A stretch of DNA of 64,000 bases from Methanoculleus sp. 7T. GTDB taxonomy: Archaea > Halobacteriota > Methanomicrobia > Methanomicrobiales > Methanoculleaceae. The notes beneath the pieces were generated by a model that saw only the letters and a program-made list of their open reading frames with translations, was not told the DNA's origin and did no database searches. This document shows, piece after piece, positions 59,880 to 64,000 of this stretch. Each line of letters begins with the position of its first letter. Position 1 is the stretch's first letter. The position numbers were made by a program, and so were the translations under genes. Where the stretch lies: positions 744,001 through 808,000 of the forward strand of contig NZ_JALPRP010000001.1 in NCBI RefSeq assembly GCF_023195915.1, written 5' to 3'.

Positions 59880-60088
59880 AGGGTTGATGAGCAGCGGATC
59901 AAAGACGAAACGATCGCTTTCGCAGAAGAACCGTACCCTTGCTTACACGTCAAAAAACTGAGGATACCAGAGCGTCCGGGTCTACTCATCGAGTAGGGCA
60001 ATACCGGGTCATTCTCACAATCGAGGATGACGTAATGGTCATCTTCGTGATCGAGGTCGAAGATCGGAGCAAGGTCTATCGAAAATAC
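59880..60088 (+). pseudogene. RelE/ParE-type toxin, frameshifted and 5'-truncated
   Basis: The first frame reads RVDEQRIKDETIAFAEEPYP and KKLRIPERPGLL. A shift of frame near 59990 then gives VGQYRVILTIEDDVMVIFVI and ends with KVYRKY. Together these are the central and C-terminal parts of a RelE toxin. The normal stop is gone and no start remains, since the 5' end runs into the tRNA-Leu. It differs in sequence from the RelE remnants at 17-18 kb. Confidence 0.7.
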
Positions 60089-60272
60089 CGAACCGTGTCG
60101 CGGAATGCTCATTTTGAGATAAATTGCAGAATAGCCCCGGATTCGACAACGCGCGGGATTACGATGTTAGCCTGCCAGGCCCAGGCGAGACCCGGATCCC
60201 TTGATATGGGAGTCATCCCCTAACCGTCCCCTCCAGAGGTCACACTCCCGATTATGGACAAACACAAACTCC

Positions 60273-60410
60273 CGGCCGCTGCTCATCGTCCGGACCGGCT
60301 TTGACGACTGTCAGGAGGAACTCCATCCGTATGCGATGGAAGGGATTAAACGCGGGTACAACGTCCTGACGCACGAGGGGCCGGGACGGGAGCGGGCCCC
60401 GGGGAGAAAT
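60273..60410 (+). pseudogene. Alpha/beta hydrolase fragment
   Basis: A frame of about 46 codons reads RPLLIVRTGFDDCQEELHPY and then GIKRGYNVLTHEGPGRE. This is the strand-turn segment before the nucleophile in acyl-CoA/2,6-dihydroxypseudooxynicotine hydrolase-like proteins. The rest of the gene is absent and no start fits. It belongs to the debris downstream of tRNA-Leu. Confidence 0.55.
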
Positions 60411-60448
60411 GGGGATACCGTCCCTCTTTCTGGAGTCTCCCGGGTATA

Positions 60449-60979
60449 CTACCGGCGGACACGGTATCCGGCTGCCGTGAGAATAGTGATGAAGGCGTCA
60501 TCCCATTCCGTGCCGCAGAGCCCGTCCAGCGTCGGTTGCACCCGTTCCCAGAGCCGGCCGAGCTCGCCGGTGTCCGGAATCAGCGCTCTCTGGTATGTCA
60601 CGCGTCCCGCCAGCTTCCCCTGCGAATCAAGGATGAGCAGGCGGCAGCAGTATTCGCGGCAGAGGTCGGGGCGTGTCAGGTGGACCGTGCACCACGCCTT
60701 TCCCGTCTCCCCGTCAAATCTCAGAAAGGGGCATGCGTTCGGCAGTCCCTCGATGCTGCTCCTGTCCTCGAAGAGGGCGATCTTGTCCGGATCGACCCGC
60801 ACCTCTTCTGCATCCCCGGTATAGTGGTTGTGCACGACAAACATGTAGTCGCCACGCTCTTCGATAACCCTGTGGACGTCCCGCATGTGGCTGCAGCAGC
60901 TGCCGCACTGACAGCACTTACCGGCGATGGTGCTCCCTCCCCGAGCACCGGATGGCTGGCGTACTGGCATGCTCATCAT
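60449..60979 (-). CDS. YkgJ-family cysteine-cluster protein
   Basis: A 176-residue protein with an N-terminal cysteine group KCCQCGSCCSHM and later cysteines in ACPFLRF, AWCTVHLTRPDLCREYCC. These fit the YkgJ family, thought to bind a zinc or iron-sulfur centre through eight cysteines. The function is not known. The ATG at 60979 lies just before the conserved part, and no strong ribosome-binding site is seen. It stands alone between two decayed genes and appears intact. Confidence 0.8.
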   Translation of the reverse strand: MMSMPVRQPSGARGGSTIAGKCCQCGSCCSHMRDVHRVIEERGDYMFVVHNHYTGDAEEVRVDPDKIALFEDRSSIEGLPNACPFLRFDGETGKAWCTVHLTRPDLCREYCCRLLILDSQGKLAGRVTYQRALIPDTGELGRLWERVQPTLDGLCGTEWDDAFITILTAAGYRVRR

Positions 60980-61126
60980 CCGGTATTCTTCGCCGCAATA
61001 GTATAATACCTGCCGGAGATCCGCCCGGGCATTGGCAGGCCGCCTTGTTCTCGGAAAGAGGGAAAATGAAGGGGGATGAAGCCCCTTCCGTTTCATGGTA
61101 TTGGTATATGGAGCAGATCCCTTGCA

Positions 61127-61555
61127 TTACGCCTTCTTTCCCGTCACCAGAATGTAATCCGTGACCGTCTTCGTATCTGATCCTACCGGTTCGGTGACTG
61201 TCAGGGATACCGTGTAGGTTCCGGGCTTGGTATACCTGTACCGGGGGTTCTGCTCGGTACTGGTCCCGCCGTCTCCAAAGGTCCAGAGGTCCAGCTGTTG
61301 ATTGTGCCTGTCGAGGTATCGGTGAATTGTACGAATACAGGAGCTTTGCCACCTAGCGGGGAAGCCGAGAAGTCCGCCACGGGTGGGATCACCGCTGTGG
61401 GTTCTACCCTGAACCCGACCGTGGCAATATCGGAACTGAGTTTGCCATCACTGGCCTGGTAGGTGAATGCATCTTCACCGATGAGATCTCGGCAACCATC
61501 CGGAGGATTTCTCTGTCCCGGGTCCGGGGTGGTCGTTCGGGGAGTTTTTTGGATC
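61127..61555 (-). pseudogene. PKD-domain surface protein, frameshifted fragment
   Basis: The frame contains EDAFTYQASDGKLSSDIATV, typical of cadherin-like repeats, then PVADFSASPLGGKAPVFVQF and DTSTGTINSW, the start of a PKD domain. After a shift of frame near 61285 it continues LWTFGDGGTSTEQNPRYRYT and ends with VTDYILVTGKKA and TAA. PKD domains are common in methanogen surface proteins. Signal peptide and N-terminal repeats are missing. Confidence 0.7.
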
Positions 61556-61563
61556 CGATCTCG

Positions 61564-61658
61564 CAAATACTAATTTAGTAGATATTAGTATTTGGTTAGT
61601 ATTCGGTCTAGCGATCTACTAACTACTAATTTTACATGGATTAGTAGTTGGTTAGTAG
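61564..61658. repeat. Pair of AT-rich inverted repeats with shared half-sites
   Basis: Unit 1 is CAAATACTAAT-(9)-ATTAGTATTTG at 61564-61594. Unit 2 is AACTACTAAT-(9)-ATTAGTAGTT at 61621-61649, with a further TTAGTAG at 61652-61658. Arms are perfect over 10-11 bp, both spacers are nine bases, and right arms are followed by GGTTAGTA in both. The units lie upstream of nothing on the plus strand and downstream of the DUF1828 gene on the minus strand. Confidence 0.65.
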
Positions 61659-61730
61659 TTTGCGGTAACGGTTGCCCGGAGGATGCAAAAGACGTAACGG
61701 GCAGCCGGGGTCAGGCTGCAGCGCGAAGAT

Positions 61731-62495
61731 TCATCCCGCTAACTCTCCCGCAACGTCTTCCCGCCTGCTCCAGAGAACCGTCTTCACTCCGTAGTTCTGC
61801 AGCGCGTCTGGGACGTTTCCCGGGACAGGACGGTCGATATCATTCAGGATGGCATAGGCTTTCGAGTTGGGGGGACGGACATCCTTTATGTCGAACCAGG
61901 CAAATGCAGCCGCCTGTGCTGTATCTCTGCCTGGAGAACTGATCGTCTTGACGATTCGTTCCGGCTGGTTCTGGGATTTGGGAATAATAAAGTCGAAGAG
62001 GTGATCAAACCCGCTCTGACCGGTAAATTTTACATTTGGCGTGTACCGGATCTCATGCGCCTCAAGCCAGGCGACAACATCTTCGTAAAACAGGCTCGCC
62101 GTCATCGGTGTTGCAAGAGCGAAGAGATCGTCGACGACGAGCATCGCCTGTATCAGGTTATGCTTACTGGCTGCAAAATTTGCAGCAGAGGTGTGCACTT
62201 CGAGCATGTCCCCATTCAACTTCACACCAAACCCCCTGAGTGTCATCATCAACAACGCTTTCCTCTTCGGTGTATCAAGTTTGCAGCCGGAGAGTTCCAG
62301 GTCCTGAAGGATGTATCCAGCATCGGTAAGGGTATAACCGTTGTTCTGACGCCGGACGTAGATCTGGAGATAGTCGTTGTGCCGGTCGAGATAGGGTGTT
62401 GTGATCTCCACCCACTCGTCCACCTGCCTCACCTGCGTCTTCTCCTTGAGCCAGCGTGTGTACTCGTCCAGCAGGCTCTGGATTTCGTTGATCAT
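61731..62495 (-). CDS. DUF1828/DUF1829-domain protein
   Basis: A 254-residue soluble protein. The N-terminal half has ITTPYLDRHNDYLQIYVRRQ and GYTLTDAGYILQDLELSG, the pattern of DUF1828. The C-terminal half, with GQSGFDHLFDFIIPKSQ and AFAWFDIKDVRPPNSKAYAI, matches DUF1829. Both are found together in bacteria, archaea and mobile elements without a known activity. It is last in a three-gene operon after a DUF6978-like gene (overlapping start, ATGA) and a phosphatase gene. Location beside a tRNA and pseudogenes suggests an accessory function such as defence. Confidence 0.75.
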   Translation of the reverse strand: MINEIQSLLDEYTRWLKEKTQVRQVDEWVEITTPYLDRHNDYLQIYVRRQNNGYTLTDAGYILQDLELSGCKLDTPKRKALLMMTLRGFGVKLNGDMLEVHTSAANFAASKHNLIQAMLVVDDLFALATPMTASLFYEDVVAWLEAHEIRYTPNVKFTGQSGFDHLFDFIIPKSQNQPERIVKTISSPGRDTAQAAAFAWFDIKDVRPPNSKAYAILNDIDRPVPGNVPDALQNYGVKTVLWSRREDVAGELAG

Positions 62496-62938
62496 TGAAT
62501 CCCCTTCTGAATTTTTGGAGGGACTATAATATTGCAGTACCGCATAAAATCCTGCAACGCTTGCCAGGGGTCATGGATCTCAGTGAACTGATCCGATGGT
62601 ACTTCAAAAGCCCACTTATCTCCATATCCTTCCCGGTATATATGGAGATGGGGTGAGGGCACCTCCCTACCATCGGGGTTCCTGTGCGGGGCGCCGCCAA
62701 AGTCCAGCCTGACAAGCACGACGACCTGCCTCGCGCGGTTCTGGTACGTGCCCTTCCTGAGATCGATCCTGCCCCTCCAGATGTCAAGTTGAAATGATTC
62801 CCGCCCGTCGCTGGAGAGGAGGGGCAACGAGATGCGACCTCCTATCCCGGGATAGTAGGACACCTCGTCGTTTGCCCTGACTTTTGAGACAGCAATGAGC
62901 GCGTCCGCGGTCGCCTGGTCAAGGATGATAGAACTCAT
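62492..62938 (-). CDS. DUF6978-like protein
   Basis: A 148-residue protein with GGRISLPLLSSDGRESFQLD, then RARQVVVLVRLDFGGAPHRN and PSPHLHIYREGYGDKWAFEV. These strings fit a family (DUF6978) that is regularly encoded next to DUF1828 proteins; the family name is from memory and moderately sure. The His-rich PHLHIY could be a metal or catalytic site. Its stop overlaps the next start, so the two proteins are made together. Confidence 0.6.
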   Translation of the reverse strand: MSSIILDQATADALIAVSKVRANDEVSYYPGIGGRISLPLLSSDGRESFQLDIWRGRIDLRKGTYQNRARQVVVLVRLDFGGAPHRNPDGREVPSPHLHIYREGYGDKWAFEVPSDQFTEIHDPWQALQDFMRYCNIIVPPKIQKGIQ

Positions 62939-62943
62939 TGTTG

Positions 62944-63477
62944 TCAGCCCTTACCTTTGAGTCTGGTTGGCGGGTCTGGCTGCCTATGAACTGCATACCT
63001 GCCCCAGTTGGCCATCGTGTATCCTCTTATGCCTTGTTTTGGGCTATAGGGCGGATATATCGAGCGGAACACCACTTCAGCCTGGATGAAATCGTCTCCG
63101 GGAAGCCGGTCTGTGTACTTCGCGAGATATAGCAGACCTATCCCGGGTGACCGCGAGCGCCCTTCGTTGCAGTGGACGAGAACCCGGTTGCCGGCTCTCA
63201 GGCAGGTGTCGATGTACTCAAGTGCTGTGTCGATAATTTCCCCGGGGATGTAAGCCGGGTCCGGGGCGTCCACCAGGTTCAGAATGAGCCGGTTTCCCCT
63301 CCGCGCAATAAGATATTCCGGGTGGTCTTTCGGGGCGGCCCGGCCGGTATACCCCAGCGCCTGACGGTGGTATGGCTCCTTACAGGCATGGATCACACAC
63401 CACCCCGGCTCGTGCCGGACCTTTGATACGTAATCGTGCTCATCGCCAATGAATACGTTTGGATGGATTTCGATCAT
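62944..63477 (-). CDS. Dual-specificity-phosphatase-like protein
   Basis: A 177-residue protein with the CX5R signature HCNEGRSRSPG (Cys103, Arg109) and a probable general acid Asp73 in NLVDAPDP. These define cysteine-based phosphatases of the DSP/PTP fold. The N terminus IEIHPNVFIGDEHDY is also typical. It heads the operon with the DUF6978-like and DUF1828/1829 genes; five bases separate it from the next ATG. A minus-strand TATA box lies at about 63523-63530. The substrate could be a protein, a nucleotide or a nucleic acid end. Confidence 0.75.
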   Translation of the reverse strand: MIEIHPNVFIGDEHDYVSKVRHEPGWCVIHACKEPYHRQALGYTGRAAPKDHPEYLIARRGNRLILNLVDAPDPAYIPGEIIDTALEYIDTCLRAGNRVLVHCNEGRSRSPGIGLLYLAKYTDRLPGDDFIQAEVVFRSIYPPYSPKQGIRGYTMANWGRYAVHRQPDPPTRLKGKG

Positions 63478-63522
63478 GGGGCATCTTATAATGGTATTAT
63501 GTAGAGCCTTTGCTGAAGGCTA

Positions 63523-63530
63523 TATATTTG
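63523..63530 (-). promoter_or_regulatory. TATA box of the phosphatase-DUF operon
   Basis: On the minus strand AAATATATAG stands about 47 bases before the phosphatase ATG, consistent with a leader of roughly 20-25 bases. The surrounding 120 bases are AT-rich relative to the genome. Confidence 0.5.
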
Positions 63531-63610
63531 TTCTGAAACGGTCCTTTGATCCGGATTCATTATAATTGGTAAATGTCGGTTTTCTTGCTTAGATCTTAGA
63601 AACGGAGGAG

Positions 63611-64000
63611 ATGCCCCCATCCAGACGCCTTATACATGTTGATCTACATTCTCCAATTGATGAGAAATACTCAACAACTGTTGAATATTATCCAACAGGA
63701 GGGAGACCAGAACCATCTGTTCCGAAAAGAGGGTGCGTCCGTGACTTGGAGGACGTGACGACGAACGTCATCCTGTACGGCAGTTGCGCGAGAGGGGAGG
63801 ATACCCTCACCAGCGATATCGACCTGTCTATCGAAACCCCCGCAAAAGAGCCTGTCCTGGAGATCCTGCAGAGACACCAGAAGACCCTGCCGCGGGACCT
63901 CTCCCCCATCGTCCATACGCCGGACGAAACATACCGGTTAACGGTTGAAGATGCCCCGTTCTTCGATAGCATCCAGCAGGGCATTGTCCTCTGGGGGTGA
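63611..64000 (+). CDS. MNT-type nucleotidyltransferase-domain protein, possibly 5'-frameshifted
   Basis: A 129-residue frame ending with TGA at the window edge. The core LYGSCARGEDTLTSDIDLSI is the GSxxRG(x)nDxD motif of minimal nucleotidyltransferases (Asp69, Asp71), usually paired with a HEPN toxin as antitoxin that modifies it. The residues before the motif look unlike the family. In another frame the ATG at 63660 opens MRNTQQLLNIIQQEGDQ, a plausible family N terminus that hits a stop at 63756. Either the annotated start is right or a frameshift separates two parts. A HEPN gene would lie beyond the right edge. Confidence 0.55.
   Translation: MPPSRRLIHVDLHSPIDEKYSTTVEYYPTGGRPEPSVPKRGCVRDLEDVTTNVILYGSCARGEDTLTSDIDLSIETPAKEPVLEILQRHQKTLPRDLSPIVHTPDETYRLTVEDAPFFDSIQQGIVLWG

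Overview
The window reads as a high-GC methanogenic archaeon of the order Methanomicrobiales, most like Methanoculleus. The genus is my inference. The evidence is methyl-coenzyme M reductase (MCR) activation and methanogenesis-marker genes, two CofD (coenzyme F420) genes, archaeal DNA polymerase D large subunit with an intein, RadB, a CDC48-type ATPase, pyruvoyl arginine decarboxylase, ribose-1,5-bisphosphate isomerase, and archaeal TATA-type promoters.

Layout. 1-5.4 kb: minus-strand operon atwA-mmp3-mmp6-mmp5-mmp15 for MCR activation, with a HAD protein upstream. 5.4-6.3 kb: AMP/RuBisCO-pathway isomerase. 6.4-16.5 kb: an accessory block on the minus strand in which small exported proteins alternate with four paralogous ABC-2 permeases and end in a membrane-anchored winged-helix regulator. 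A leader repeat occurs in four copies ahead of the modules, and no ATPase gene is present. 16.6-18.4 kb: decayed RelBE pairs around a Doc/Fic gene with a zinc ribbon. 18.5-30.4 kb: core genes (dapF, radB, larC, cdc48, S41 peptidase, acyl-CoA synthetase, a KaiC-like protein, core methionine synthase, aspS). 30.5-31.6 kb: pdaD and an unannotated, strongly folded RNA candidate. 31.6-35.7 kb: a HEAT-repeat protein, then an operon of three TusA-like proteins, a DsrE-like protein, a NifS-like protein lacking the PLP lysine, and IscU. 36-42.2 kb: tandem cofD paralogues, an HD hydrolase, and ubiX-ubiD-aconitase X (the archaeal mevalonate branch). 42.2-44.4 kb: restriction-gene debris, a Fic protein and an array of imperfect palindromes. 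44.4-54.8 kb: HEAT-repeat proteins, an ion transporter, a P-type ATPase, DJ-1, a sensor kinase, a response regulator and a stand-alone CheB domain. 55-59.7 kb: polC (DP2) with a mini-intein, then an esterase. 59.8-64 kb: tRNA-Leu followed by toxin, hydrolase and PKD pseudogenes, an AT-rich inverted-repeat pair, a phosphatase/DUF6978/DUF1828 operon and a nucleotidyltransferase.

The most promising uncharacterised items are the four-fold exported-protein/permease array with its shared leader, the structured RNA at 31.36-31.49 kb, and the sulfur-relay operon with the lysine-less NifS homologue. The operon at 61.7-63.5 kb beside tRNA-Leu debris is a possible defence module. All calls come from reading the sequence; no database search was run.
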